Shown in pieces: positions 19,546 to 28,060 of a DNA stretch of 64,000 bases (the first letter of the stretch is position 1; each line of letters begins with the position of its first letter). The stretch is from Clostridium peptidivorans. Lineage in GTDB: Bacteria > Bacillota > Clostridia > Clostridiales > Clostridiaceae. The notes below the pieces were generated by a model. That model had not been told where the DNA came from, ran no database searches, and saw only the letters and a list, made by a program, of their open reading frames with translations. Location of the stretch: assembly GCF_900205925.1 (NCBI RefSeq), contig NZ_OAOD01000011.1, positions 1 through 64,000 on the forward strand, read 5' to 3'. The translations under genes were made by a program, and so were the position numbers.

Positions 19546-19903
19546 TAACCTTCTTTGCCTCCTCTGGCTTAATTCCTTCATTTTTTAATATTTCACAAGT
19601 ACATATCCTATTTGTGTTACCTTCTGCTATGGATTGCCCTAACTGAACAAGAACTATTATTCTTTTATCTGAAATAGAATAATAAATATTTTTTCCTTCT
19701 TTAGTTGCTTTTACAAAATTGCACCATTTTAAGCACTTTAGTTGCATTGATATAAGACTTTGAGAGCATCCAGTGTCTTCTACTAATTCACCAACACTTT
19801 TTTCTCCATTTATCAATGAAAGAAGAATTTTATATCTTGTAGCATTTGATAATCCATGAAAAAACTTTGTATATATTTCTATTTGTTCGTCATTAGTCTG
19901 CAT
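19523..19903 (-). CDS. ArsR/SmtB-family metal-responsive repressor
   Basis: The 126-residue winged-helix protein has FFHGLSNATRYKILLSLI and the recognition region ELVEDTGCSQSLISMQLKCL, typical of ArsR/SmtB repressors. Candidate metal-binding cysteines are in the recognition helix area, in KCLKWC, and in the C-terminal CTCE. Such proteins leave DNA when metal binds. It lies between a decayed MerT-like gene and a metallochaperone gene on the same strand, and a 30-bp perfect palindrome upstream of the operon is its likely operator. The start follows AGGAGGTAAAT. Confidence 0.88.
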   Translation of the reverse strand: MQTNDEQIEIYTKFFHGLSNATRYKILLSLINGEKSVGELVEDTGCSQSLISMQLKCLKWCNFVKATKEGKNIYYSISDKRIIVLVQLGQSIAEGNTNRICTCEILKNEGIKPEEAKKVNGKENSK

Positions 19904-19905
19904 AT

Positions 19906-20201
19906 TTACCTCCTAAATAGAATTGGATATACAATCAGTCCAACAGAAACTATTGTAAAAATCCAGACCATTATTCGAATATTTCTTGAAGCTTTGCTAC
20001 TTCTAATAATAAAATAATGAGCTAGTCCAAGCATTATTATTGTTCATAAAATAAAAATATTTCTATATGGTGAAACCCTCGATATCAAATCAAAGCCTAG
20101 TCCACTCAGACCGAGTAATGTAATAATGCCATGCCCATTCAACATATAGCTACTAAAAAATATGTTACAGTTGATGCAATACAAAGCAATTTCTCTTTGA
20201 T
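19906..20201 (-). pseudogene. Decayed MerT-like metal transporter
   Basis: Conceptual translation in two frames gives a small membrane protein. It starts IKEKLLCIASTVTYFLVAIC, then after a frame change continues GHGIITLLGLSGLGFDLI and SPYRNIFIL, then after an in-frame TGA TIIMLGLAHYFIIRSSK and a last span VWIFTIVSVGLIVYPILF, ending at a TAA three bases before the ArsR start. The pattern LGLSGLG, then a PYR-x-IFI helix, then a third span resembles MerT mercuric transporters. A good GGAGG site remains, but the start codon position reads ATC. So there are three lesions: start, frameshift and stop. Confidence 0.65.
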
Positions 20202-20220
20202 AAAGTCCTCCTATAGTATA

Positions 20221-20250
20221 TAAACATATCAAAATATTTTGATATGTTTA
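20221..20250. promoter_or_regulatory. Perfect 30-bp palindrome, likely ArsR operator
   Basis: TAAACATATCAAAAT followed by its exact reverse complement makes a 30-bp perfect palindrome. It lies about 10 bp before the ribosome site of the MerT-like pseudogene, the first gene of the metal operon. Its form is close to the long AT-rich palindromes bound by ArsR/SmtB repressors. Binding is inferred. Confidence 0.75.
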
Positions 20251-20332
20251 TATTGCCACAATTTAGCCCAAAATACAACTATAGCTAATGATAAAAACTC
20301 TTTTAGCTATGATTAATAGGTCGTAATTTTTT

Positions 20333-20389
20333 ACAAGTGTGTACTAAATTATAATTTACTTGTATGCCAATTATAATATCAACAATATA
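20333..20389. repeat. Element D, copy 2
   Basis: Begins ACAAGTGTGTACTAAATTAT and continues ACTTGTATGCCAATTATA, matching copy 1. The match ends in AACAATATAA where copy 1 reads AGCAATACTAAG. About 120 bp of unmatched sequence follows before the duplicated block. No ORF. Confidence 0.7.
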
Positions 20390-20511
20390 ATGAGGACATA
20401 TTTTCCCCTTGGCAAATATTAATTCTTTGACTTCTTCCGCTACCTAACCTACTTGTGAACCTAATACAAGCATTTCTTCCAAATAGGAAGGCAATTATTC
20501 TTGCTGAAATG

Positions 20512-20911
20512 CCGATAGTTTTTGAATATGCAAAATCAAAGACTTAACATTTACTATAATATAACCTCTATTTCCTCCTTTAGCAGATATAGGTGATATT
20601 TTTAATGTTGAATATAGAATGAGATTTGCATTGTAGAAAGCATTGAACAAGCAAATAGAAGCTCTTTATTTCTGACTTTAAAACACCGTTAAGAATTTTC
20701 TACTGTCTGAGCGACAGCGAGTTTAGAAAATTTAGGTGATTTAAAGTCAGAAATATTAGAGCTTCCTTTCGCAGTGAACCACTTTCCTAAATGCAAATTT
20801 CATACTATATATTCAATATTAAAAATATCACTAAAACTGCTGAAGAAAAATATATCAATTTTTAAGGGAAGCCATCTGGATCCCCTTGTTTCGCTTTATA
20901 AGAACATTACG
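20512..20911. repeat. 400-bp duplicated block, copy 2 (contains family A copy 5)
   Basis: Second copy of the block at 18.0 kb, with the same order: GATAGTTTTTGAATATGC leader, family A hairpin, element C. Its element C hairpin is imperfect (AAGGGAAGCC against GGATCCCCTT). The following 125 bp up to the acylphosphatase gene hold nothing I recognise. Confidence 0.85.
20594..20829 (+). repeat. Family A hairpin repeat, copy 5
   Basis: A 236-bp copy nearly identical to copy 4, with ends GATATTTTTAATG and TTAAAAATATC. The apex is CTACTGTCTGAGCGACAGC, in which CTGTC and GACAG can pair around TGAGC. Compared with copy 4, the apex reads GACAG instead of GTCAG, which restores this pairing. Confidence 0.88.
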
Positions 20912-21037
20912 AACTACCGATGTTGAAAGTAAGGCTTGATAAGTAAGATAGTAGAATAGACACAAGGGTTTAGTTAGGTTTACTACTTAATTCAAGCTCG
21001 TAACTTTTTGGAATAAGTCGCTTAAACTACATGAACT

Positions 21038-21391
21038 TTATCTCACTATTTTAAAGTTTTCCTCACCATCACAAATAGACACATCAATCATAGTCATTTT
21101 CTTTACAGATGCCCGTTTTAATGCTTGCATGCAATTGACTAGAAAATAAATTTGCGATTCTTCCCCTTGTAATTCTGCTTCCACACTTCCATCTTCTAAG
21201 TTTTTCACCCATCCCGTTAATTTCATTCTTTCAGCAATACAATATATTTCCAATCGAAATCCTACTTTTTGTACTCTTCCAGAAAAAGTAACTTTTTTTC
21301 TGGTTACACTGCTTGAATTAAATTTAGGAAACTTAATATGGTTTGCATGACTAATTACATAACCGTCTCTTAATTTCTTAAAAACGTTCAT
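21038..21391 (-). CDS. acyP: Acylphosphatase
   Basis: The domain runs from about residue 31 to 117. GRVQKVGFR contains the phosphate-binding loop and catalytic R46, and GWVKNLEDGSVE contains catalytic N64. The enzyme hydrolyses acyl phosphates such as acetyl phosphate in the cytoplasm. An N-terminal extension of about 30 residues (DGYVISHANHIKFPKF) precedes the usual start of the family. A shorter protein from a later start is possible, but no Met is available in the extension. It is a lone gene between repeats. Confidence 0.88.
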   Translation of the reverse strand: MNVFKKLRDGYVISHANHIKFPKFNSSSVTRKKVTFSGRVQKVGFRLEIYCIAERMKLTGWVKNLEDGSVEAELQGEESQIYFLVNCMQALKRASVKKMTMIDVSICDGEENFKIVR

Positions 21392-21510
21392 TTTTCAACG
21401 TACTCCTTTTTCAGATTGACATTCTATTGTTTAAAATATCTTATATTGTATCCTAATCTCTACTAATTGTAAATTTGTTTGTTTTTACAAATAAGAACTG
21501 TGGTTTTTTA

Positions 21511-21563
21511 GTGAACCACTTTCCTAAATGCAAATCTCATGCTATATATTCAACATTAAAAAC
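21511..21563 (+). repeat. Family A solo end
   Basis: Only the right end of family A is present: GTGAACCACTTTCCTAAATG, then CAAATCTCAT and TTCAACATTAAAAAC. The rest of the hairpin is missing. It lies in the gap before the flavin reductase gene and is most like copies 4 and 5. Confidence 0.75.
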
Positions 21564-21703
21564 AAGACAATAAACATATTGACTTGAGGGCATACTATTA
21601 CAGTAGCATAACTCATTGAAAAGAAAAGTCTATGTTTTTTTGTGAATTACCATTATAATATTAATGCTGTCTGCCATGCAAATTAAGAAATAGAGGTGTT
21701 GAA

Positions 21704-22258
21704 TTGAAAAAGATTAAATTACAAAACAGACCTTTTGGTCCGTTTCCTACTATACTTGTAGGAGCCGATGTGAATGGGAAACCTAATTATGTTACTGTAG
21801 GTGCATGCGGAGTAGTAAGCCTTAAGCCAGTGCTATATGTATCGCTTAAGGATAGTCACTACACAACTTTAGGTATTAAGGAAAACGGTTACTTCAGTGT
21901 CAACATACCTTCTGTTGACTTGGTTCAAAAGACTGATTATTGTGGTATAGTATCTGGGCATAAAACAGACAAATCTAATTTGTTTACATCGTTTTATGAT
22001 GAACTTGGAAAAGCACCAATGGCTGAAGAATGCACGATGAATTTTCTATGTAAAGTTATCGAAACCATTCCTGTTTTTGATTTTCAAATGTTTTTAGGAG
22101 AAATAGAGGCTGTATACATTAATGAGGAATGTCTGACAGATGACAAACCTGACCCATTAAAAATTAACCCACTAATTATGATGGGCTTAAATTATTATGA
22201 TTTAGGCAAAGACGTAGGTACTTTATTTAAAACAGGTTTAGAAATACTACCTAAATAA
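21704..22258 (+). CDS. Flavin reductase family protein (FMN-binding split barrel)
   Basis: The 184-residue protein fits the flavoredoxin/flavin reductase family: PFPTILVGADVNGKPNYVTVG, SLKPVLYVSLKDSHYTTLGI and GYFSVNIPS are the FMN-contact region, where FMN binds in a split barrel. These cytoplasmic proteins transfer electrons to or from FMN. The start codon is TTG, placed by an AGAGGTG site 6 bases upstream. It is a single gene ended by a terminator. Confidence 0.85.
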   Translation: MKKIKLQNRPFGPFPTILVGADVNGKPNYVTVGACGVVSLKPVLYVSLKDSHYTTLGIKENGYFSVNIPSVDLVQKTDYCGIVSGHKTDKSNLFTSFYDELGKAPMAEECTMNFLCKVIETIPVFDFQMFLGEIEAVYINEECLTDDKPDPLKINPLIMMGLNYYDLGKDVGTLFKTGLEILPK

Positions 22259-22264
22259 TTAGAT

Positions 22265-22293
22265 AAGGACTATCCTTATAAGGTAGTCCTTTT
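22265..22293 (+). terminator. Rho-independent terminator of the flavin reductase gene
   Basis: The arms AAGGACTA and TAGTCCTT pair around a loop, followed by TTTTG. It begins 6 bases after the stop codon. Confidence 0.75.
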
Positions 22294-22484
22294 GACTTTT
22301 ATATTTGTTGTCATATATGTGGACAATAATGTCGCATTAAGAAAATAGCACTATTTTAAAGTTATCATGAGTGACATGGCGTAACTCTGTGGTAACTTGG
22401 AATTGTTTAGCTTTGTTTTATGCTTATAATCTCACATATAAACTCACAGCTTAACAATAAAAGGGAATGTGATAAATTAATACT

Positions 22485-23306
22485 TTATAGAGTAGTAATT
22501 AAATCCTGAATTTTATCAAGTATGATAAAATCTTGAATAGAACCATTCAAAGTAAAATACAAACTCTTTAAAAAATTCGTAATATTAATTTTTTGATGAT
22601 AGCATTCGATTGACGAGTTACTCGTAGAGTTGTACTTTTTAAAACTTTCCAACCATAACACTATATCATATTCATCAATTTCGTTTCTTATCAAAATACT
22701 TCTCACGGCAACGCTTATCCGGTCAGGTTCTCCATCAATGTATACGTACTTTCCCTGGCATATTTTTAACTGCAATGTCATAAGTAGCTTTTGCAAATCT
22801 TCTTTGCAGAGAACAGTACATTGTGCCAATTCATCAATTACGTCAGCGCCATGTGCTGCTGAATGAGCCCACCCCTTATTGTCTATGTACCCTCTTAAAT
22901 CCATCTCTTTAGTATAGTACTCAATTATGATGTTTTTCGTTTCGACAATTACATTATGAGGTAAAAATTTTTTTTGATTGTGGGAATATAATATCAAAGC
23001 TATAATAAGTGCAGAAAATGTACGAGCGAAAACCGTATCATCATTTTCAGCACCAACACACTTCATTAAATGCTGATTATCTATACAGATTGCCAATAAA
23101 GTTTGAATCTGTTGAGTAGAAAACCGATTTTGATTAACCCATTTTGCAAAAATATCATAAATTAAATCATCACGCAGGGTTGCATCCGTTGTTCCAATGT
23201 GTTTAAGCATATCCAATGCGTAAGAATAATATAAGTTCTCACAGTTAATCACATAATTATCTTTTTTAATTTGTGTTAATTCAAGTTTTAATGTCTCCGC
23301 TGTCAT
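22485..23306 (-). CDS. DUF2785-type protein
   Basis: The 273-residue helical protein carries the DUF2785 hallmark RGYIDNKGWAHSAAHGADVIDELAQC at about residues 137-162, with conserved Trp, two His and Asp that could form a polar or metal site. A second conserved stretch reads YVYIDGEPDRISVAV. There is no signal peptide or membrane span. The function of the family is unknown. The gene stands alone in the repeat-rich stretch, and its codon use is somewhat less AT-biased than its neighbours, which may mean acquisition. The start follows GGGGGGAAGAG. Confidence 0.8.
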   Translation of the reverse strand: MTAETLKLELTQIKKDNYVINCENLYYSYALDMLKHIGTTDATLRDDLIYDIFAKWVNQNRFSTQQIQTLLAICIDNQHLMKCVGAENDDTVFARTFSALIIALILYSHNQKKFLPHNVIVETKNIIIEYYTKEMDLRGYIDNKGWAHSAAHGADVIDELAQCTVLCKEDLQKLLMTLQLKICQGKYVYIDGEPDRISVAVRSILIRNEIDEYDIVLWLESFKKYNSTSNSSIECYHQKINITNFLKSLYFTLNGSIQDFIILDKIQDLITTL

Positions 23307-23446
23307 TCTCTTCCCCCCTATTTGTGGTTAGATAACTCTGTTTCTATTCTAAAGATATAGATTCATAAAGTTATATAAATAATCTCCACTACAACTTCTG
23401 ATTTATCTATATTGTATCAAAACTATTTTTGTTTCGCATTAAATTA

Positions 23447-23510
23447 CAAGTGTGCACTAAATTGTAAGTTTACTTGTATGCTAATTATAGTATCAACAAT
23501 ACTAAGAAAG
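23447..23510. repeat. Element D, copy 3
   Basis: Begins ACAAGTGTGCACTAAATTG and continues TTACTTGTATGCTAATTATA and CAACAATACTAAGAAA, matching copy 1 over about 62 bp. A short element B end (TCAATTGTTAAAAAATAAAG) and then a full family A copy follow. Confidence 0.7.
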
Positions 23511-23549
23511 TAATTATTCTTGTTGATGTATCAATTGTTAAAAAATAAA

Positions 23550-23781
23550 GACATTTTTAATGTTGAATGCAGTATAGGATTTGCATCGTAGAAAGCATTG
23601 AATGAGCTTTAAAAGGTCTTTATTTCTGAACTTAAAATATCGCTCGGAACCTTCTATTGTTTGAGCAGAGCGAGTTTAGAAGGTTTAGATATTTTAAGGG
23701 CAGAAATATTAGACCTTTTTAGCAAAATGAACGCTTTCCTAGATGCAAATCCTATACACTAGCTTCAACATTAAAAATGTC
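23550..23781 (+). repeat. Family A hairpin repeat, copy 7
   Basis: A 232-bp copy with exact ends GACATTTTTAATGTTGAA and TTCAACATTAAAAATGTC. Inner arms AAGGTCTTTATTTCTG and CAGAAATATTAGACCTT pair, and the apical arms CCTTCTA and TAGAAGG pair. It ends 2 bases beyond the stop codon of the downstream flippase, read on the minus strand, so it forms that gene's 3' hairpin. Confidence 0.9.
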
Positions 23782-23783
23782 GT

Positions 23784-25391
23784 CTACTTTATTTTTTGAA
23801 GTAAAACATTAGGTATAAGTTTCAAAGCCTTTCTAGGCAATATATCAAAGTCTTCCTTTGAAATTCCAAATGTAACAATTAATCCAAATAAATAAGAATA
23901 TGCTCCAATTATTATTGATATTATCGTACTTATTGATACTGCTAAATAATTATTCCCAAATAACTTTAAAATACTATAAAAACTTATGTATACTACAAAT
24001 ACTACAGCACCCATAAATGCAGATGCTACCAATGGTTTTAGAGCTGGTTTTAAAAATTTGAATTTTAATCTTAAGGATTTTTGAAGCATATAATGATTCA
24101 ATATTATAGGAATTATATATCCAATAATACTTCCATATATTGCCCCTAAAATATTTATGCTTGGTATAGCTATTAAAAAATAGTTTACTAAGACTTTAAC
24201 TAATATTCCTATAAACGAATATAAAGTAGCTGTATAAAGTTTACCTATACTTTGAAGTATGGTAGTTTGAATTTGCATTATTGACATCAGAACAAGAACC
24301 ACAGAGCCATAGGCCATTAAATAAGATCCTTGTCCAAATCTAAGCACTTCAAATATTTGACCGCTTAACACAGAAAGTCCAAATGCTGATGGAATAGCTA
24401 TTAAAAAACACATTTTAAATGCATACTTAATCTTACTTTTTACACCATCTCTATCTTCCACAGCTACTGCTCCAGATAAAGCTGGGAGTATTGCTGCTGC
24501 AAGAGATGATATAATAGCTATTGGCACATTTAAAAGCTGCTGATACTTAACTAAGTATCCATATAATGTGGATGCGTAAGCTTCAGAAACTCCGCCAACC
24601 ATAAGCCTTGCCTTTGTATTTGATAAATCAACTAAATTCCCTGCATAAGTCATTCCTACACATACTGTAATTGGAAGGCCATAATGTATAATCTTCCTAA
24701 GTATACTCTTAGAGCTATGTCTCTTTATATTTGTTTCCATATATCCTTTAGGAACCTTTATTTTCTTATGTTTTTCATAATACCACATAAGATAAGCTGC
24801 AGAAATAAATGCTCCAAGGGAAGTTCCTATTGTTGCTCCTGCACACCCTGCTTCAATTCCATATTTTACCAAGAACACTGCAAATACTAATGAAAAAATA
24901 GTATTTATTATTTGTTCTATGACTTGAGATACCGCTGTAGGTGTCATATTATGTAATCCTTGAAAATACCCTCTATATGCTGAGGCTATTGACGTAAATA
25001 ATATAGAAGGTGCTAAAGCTATTATTGATAAATAAGCTTTTTCGAAATTTACCAAATCTGCTAACGGCCTTGCTAAAACTATCATTAATACTGCCATTAT
25101 TATCCCTATTAAAAGTAATATAAATCTTGCTATCTTAAAACTTCTTACTGCATCCCTATAGTTTTTTACCGCAGTAAGTTCAGATATTAGCTTTGATATT
25201 GCAACTGGTATACCTGAATTAGTTAAAACAAATATGAATACATATACAGAATAAGCTGCTCCATATACTCCATATCCCTCATCAGTTATTATTACTCTTA
25301 AAAAAGGTATGTATAAAAGAGATATTACTTTCACTATCATTCCTGCTGCAGAAAGTATTGCAAAACCCTTAGCAGTAGATTGCTCTTTCAT
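23784..25391 (-). CDS. MurJ/SpoVB-type lipid flippase (YtgP-like)
   Basis: The 535-residue protein has about fourteen membrane helices and is a MOP-superfamily exporter close to YtgP/SpoVB. The start, KGFAILSAAGMIVKVISLLY, and DEGYGVYGAAYSVYVFIFVLTNSGIPVAISKLISE are typical. Members flip lipid II or related lipid-linked sugars outward during wall synthesis. It is the second such protein in the window and is only distantly similar to the first. It lies 27 bp after the RluA gene, suggesting an operon with the M20 hydrolase and RluA genes. Confidence 0.85.
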   Translation of the reverse strand: MKEQSTAKGFAILSAAGMIVKVISLLYIPFLRVIITDEGYGVYGAAYSVYVFIFVLTNSGIPVAISKLISELTAVKNYRDAVRSFKIARFILLLIGIIMAVLMIVLARPLADLVNFEKAYLSIIALAPSILFTSIASAYRGYFQGLHNMTPTAVSQVIEQIINTIFSLVFAVFLVKYGIEAGCAGATIGTSLGAFISAAYLMWYYEKHKKIKVPKGYMETNIKRHSSKSILRKIIHYGLPITVCVGMTYAGNLVDLSNTKARLMVGGVSEAYASTLYGYLVKYQQLLNVPIAIISSLAAAILPALSGAVAVEDRDGVKSKIKYAFKMCFLIAIPSAFGLSVLSGQIFEVLRFGQGSYLMAYGSVVLVLMSIMQIQTTILQSIGKLYTATLYSFIGILVKVLVNYFLIAIPSINILGAIYGSIIGYIIPIILNHYMLQKSLRLKFKFLKPALKPLVASAFMGAVVFVVYISFYSILKLFGNNYLAVSISTIISIIIGAYSYLFGLIVTFGISKEDFDILPRKALKLIPNVLLQKIK

Positions 25392-25418
25392 ATTTCACTT
25401 CTCCTATCCTTACTCTAC

Positions 25419-26393
25419 TTAAAATTTAAATACATCATTTTTTATCTTTTTAAGTACTGGAGGTAGTGTCTCTGCTATAGTTTTATTTTCCATATAAGCT
25501 AGCTTATCCTTGCAATTTTTAAATATAACCTTATATGCATAAAGGTATTGATAATTTAATCCATATTTATTAGTGAAGAAACTATTTAGCTTACTATCCT
25601 TATTATATTTAACATCTCCAATTATAGGATTACCTAATTCACTTAAATGTGCTCTTAATTGATGGCTTCTTCCTGTTATTAAATCTATTTCTATAAAAGA
25701 AAATGTCCCGCAACTTTGCACAGTTTTAACTTCCATAGCTATTTTCTTAGAATTTGGTACCTCTTTTGTAAATACTTTAGATATATTGCTGTCTTCATTT
25801 TTTAATATATATCCTTCATATATACCATCTTTTATTCTACCTGCTACCAATGCTTCATAGTATTTTTTTATATCTCTTTGTCTTATCATTTCATTTAAAA
25901 GTTTAAGACTTTCATAATTCTTTCCAAATATTACTACACCAGAAGTATTTCTATCCAATCTGTTACATGGAGCCGGTGTAAAAGTAATTTCTTTTTCTGG
26001 AATATAATCTCCCTTATCATATAAGTAAGATAATATATAATCTGTTAATGTAGCTTCTCCATTCTTTTTATCAGAATGAACAAGTATACCAGGCCATTTT
26101 TCTACAAGTATCATATTTTCATCTTCATAGGTAATCTTTAACTTACTGAATTTAGTAGCTTCTACCTTTTGAAAGTTTAACTTCTTTTTAGTGTCTGCAG
26201 AGGATATGTATGTTACTTCTACAATATCTCCTTCTTCCAAAGTATATTTTTCTTTAGCTTTTTTACCATTTACCTTTACGTCACCTTTTCTTATTGCCTT
26301 ATATATAGCACTTAAAGGTACATCCTTTAACCATTTTCTTAAAAACTTATCCAGTCTTTGTTGCGCCTCATTAGATCCAATTTCTGCTTTCAT
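25419..26393 (-). CDS. RluA-family 23S rRNA pseudouridine synthase
   Basis: The 324-residue enzyme has an N-terminal S4 RNA-binding domain (RLDKFLRKWLKDVPLSAIYKAIRKGDVKVNG) and a catalytic domain with the active-site motif NRLDRNTSGVVIF containing the catalytic Asp, then GRSHQLRAHLSELGNPIIGD near the C-terminus. It converts uridines to pseudouridine in RNA, most likely 23S rRNA (RluC/RluD-like). The usual HRLDK is NRLDR here. The gene starts 4 bp after the M20 hydrolase stop. Confidence 0.92.
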   Translation of the reverse strand: MKAEIGSNEAQQRLDKFLRKWLKDVPLSAIYKAIRKGDVKVNGKKAKEKYTLEEGDIVEVTYISSADTKKKLNFQKVEATKFSKLKITYEDENMILVEKWPGILVHSDKKNGEATLTDYILSYLYDKGDYIPEKEITFTPAPCNRLDRNTSGVVIFGKNYESLKLLNEMIRQRDIKKYYEALVAGRIKDGIYEGYILKNEDSNISKVFTKEVPNSKKIAMEVKTVQSCGTFSFIEIDLITGRSHQLRAHLSELGNPIIGDVKYNKDSKLNSFFTNKYGLNYQYLYAYKVIFKNCKDKLAYMENKTIAETLPPVLKKIKNDVFKF

Positions 26394-26397
26394 CTTT

Positions 26398-27588
26398 TTA
26401 CTCCTTATCTATTATCTTTAAGAAATCACATGCAAATTTACTTTGAAGAGCAGCACCTAAAGCCAAGCTCTCCTCATCTATATCAAATAAACTTCCATGT
26501 GCTGGGTGAATTATTCCCTTTGATTCATTTCTTACACCTAAATTATAGAATATTCCTGGTCTTTCCATTGAAAAATATGCAAAACTTTCTACTCCCATAC
26601 TTGGTTCGTCTAAGTCTAATATATCCTTCTTATCCATTACTTCTTCAGCACTTTTAAGGAAACTTTTAACCATATCATCATTATTATAAAGACATGGGTA
26701 ACTTTCTTCAATTTCTATTATACATTCTCCCCTTAGAGATTTAACCATACCTTCTACAATTTCTTTAAATCTTGATCTTACATAATGTCTATGTTCAGTT
26801 TTCATGGTTCTTATAGTGCCTTTAAAGTGCACTTCCTCTGGAATTATGTTATTTGCAGTTCCTCCCTGAATACATCCTACAGTTACAACTCCTGGCGAAG
26901 TAGGTGGTAATTCTCTGCTTACTATGGATTGTAAATTTACAATAACGCTGCTTGCAATAAATATAGGATCTACAGTTGTATCAGGATGAGCCCCATGGCC
27001 TCCCTTACCTATTATCTTTACCTTAAATGAGTCTGAAGCTGCATTTACTACTCCTTTTTTAACTCCTATTTTGCCACAAGGTATCTTTTCATCCACATGA
27101 AGCCCTATAACGCCGTCTACATAAGGATTTTCCATTACCCCTTCTCTTATCATGAGTGAAGCTCCTCCAGTTGTTTCTTCTGCAGGTTCAAAAAATAATT
27201 TAACATTACCTTGTAGCTTATCTTTTAATTCATTTAATATTAGTGCTGCACCCATAAGAATTGCAGTATGTGCATCATGTCCACAAGCATGCATTTTACC
27301 TAAATTTTTTGAAGCATAGATTACTTCTTTTCTATCTTCTAATGGCAAAGCATCCATATCTGCTCTAAGAGCTACAGTTTTACTTCCCTTTCCTCTTATA
27401 ATTGCGCATAATCCAGCTCTAGCTACTTTTTCATATTCTATACCATTCTTCTCTAAAAATTCTTCTATATATTTAGTAGTATTACAAAGATCATAATCTA
27501 GTTCAGGATTCATATGAAAATTTCTTCTCCATTTTATAAGATCTTCTTTAATTTGTTCTGCTCTTTTCAAGAAGCTTATATCTTCCAT
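26398..27588 (-). CDS. M20-family amidohydrolase (N-acyl amino acid hydrolase type)
   Basis: The 396-residue metalloenzyme belongs to the M20D group. It shows RADMDALPLED, then GKMHACGHDAHTAILMGAA with metal-binding Cys and His residues, FFEPAEETTGGASLMIREG with the catalytic Glu pair, a dimerisation domain at about 185-300 and NLGVRNESKGIIHPAHGSLFDIDEESL. It removes acyl groups from amino acids or similar amides. It is the first gene of a three-gene set with RluA and a flippase. The exact substrate is unknown. Confidence 0.88.
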   Translation of the reverse strand: MEDISFLKRAEQIKEDLIKWRRNFHMNPELDYDLCNTTKYIEEFLEKNGIEYEKVARAGLCAIIRGKGSKTVALRADMDALPLEDRKEVIYASKNLGKMHACGHDAHTAILMGAALILNELKDKLQGNVKLFFEPAEETTGGASLMIREGVMENPYVDGVIGLHVDEKIPCGKIGVKKGVVNAASDSFKVKIIGKGGHGAHPDTTVDPIFIASSVIVNLQSIVSRELPPTSPGVVTVGCIQGGTANNIIPEEVHFKGTIRTMKTEHRHYVRSRFKEIVEGMVKSLRGECIIEIEESYPCLYNNDDMVKSFLKSAEEVMDKKDILDLDEPSMGVESFAYFSMERPGIFYNLGVRNESKGIIHPAHGSLFDIDEESLALGAALQSKFACDFLKIIDKE

Positions 27589-27693
27589 ATTAGCTTTTAC
27601 ACCTACCTTTAGTTTACCTAATACTCTAAAAAATATAATATGTACAATGTTATAATTCCTTAAAATTGCTTATTAGTTTTTTGTGCATTTTAA

Positions 27694-27720
27694 AAGCTCA
27701 TATTCATGGAATATGAGCTT
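27694..27720 (-). terminator. Hairpin terminator after the small unknown gene
   Basis: The perfect 12-bp arms AAGCTCATATTC and GAATATGAGCTT flank a 3-base loop. On the minus strand TTTTAAAATG follows. It is 40 bp beyond the stop codon. Confidence 0.7.
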
Positions 27721-27760
27721 AATTAAGATTATATAACATTATTTCCAATTATTCAATAAA

Positions 27761-28060
27761 CTACTCTACTAATCTTATCACATCAGCATTGTCCTTTATA
27801 TATGGTAAATTTTTCATAACAGCATACACATATTTAAAAGATTCTCTTGACCCATTAAAAATCTGATTTTTAGACATTTCGTTAAAATATAATATGTTAC
27901 ACCATACGTCTATAAAATCATTTTTATTTACAAAACAATTACCTTCTGAATGTTTTACCACAAATCCATCTGTATACTTTTCAACTATTTCTATGTCATC
28001 TATTTCTTCTCTTGTTATTAATCCCAATGCATCTTCCCACATAGTTTTAAATGAAATCAT
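27761..28060 (-). CDS. Unknown small protein
   Basis: The 99-residue soluble protein has no recognised domain. It contains VKHSEGNCFVNKNDFIDVWCNILYFNEM and looks like a compact alpha/beta fold. The start follows TAGGAGGAAAAG, a strong site, and a good terminator follows, so it is probably expressed as a single gene. Neighbours (M20 hydrolase downstream, CPBP protease upstream) give no clue. Upstream of it is about 290 bp of AT-rich sequence with nothing else visible. Confidence 0.6.
   Translation of the reverse strand: MISFKTMWEDALGLITREEIDDIEIVEKYTDGFVVKHSEGNCFVNKNDFIDVWCNILYFNEMSKNQIFNGSRESFKYVYAVMKNLPYIKDNADVIRLVE

Noticed and set aside
20044..20232. Independent 62-residue gene
   Set aside because: It is one fragment of the MerT-like pseudogene; the similarity continues past its stop in the same frame, and its N-terminal part uses the wrong frame.
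17141..23781. CRISPR array
   Set aside because: The repeats are long palindromes at irregular distances, with no short regular repeat-spacer pattern and no cas genes nearby.
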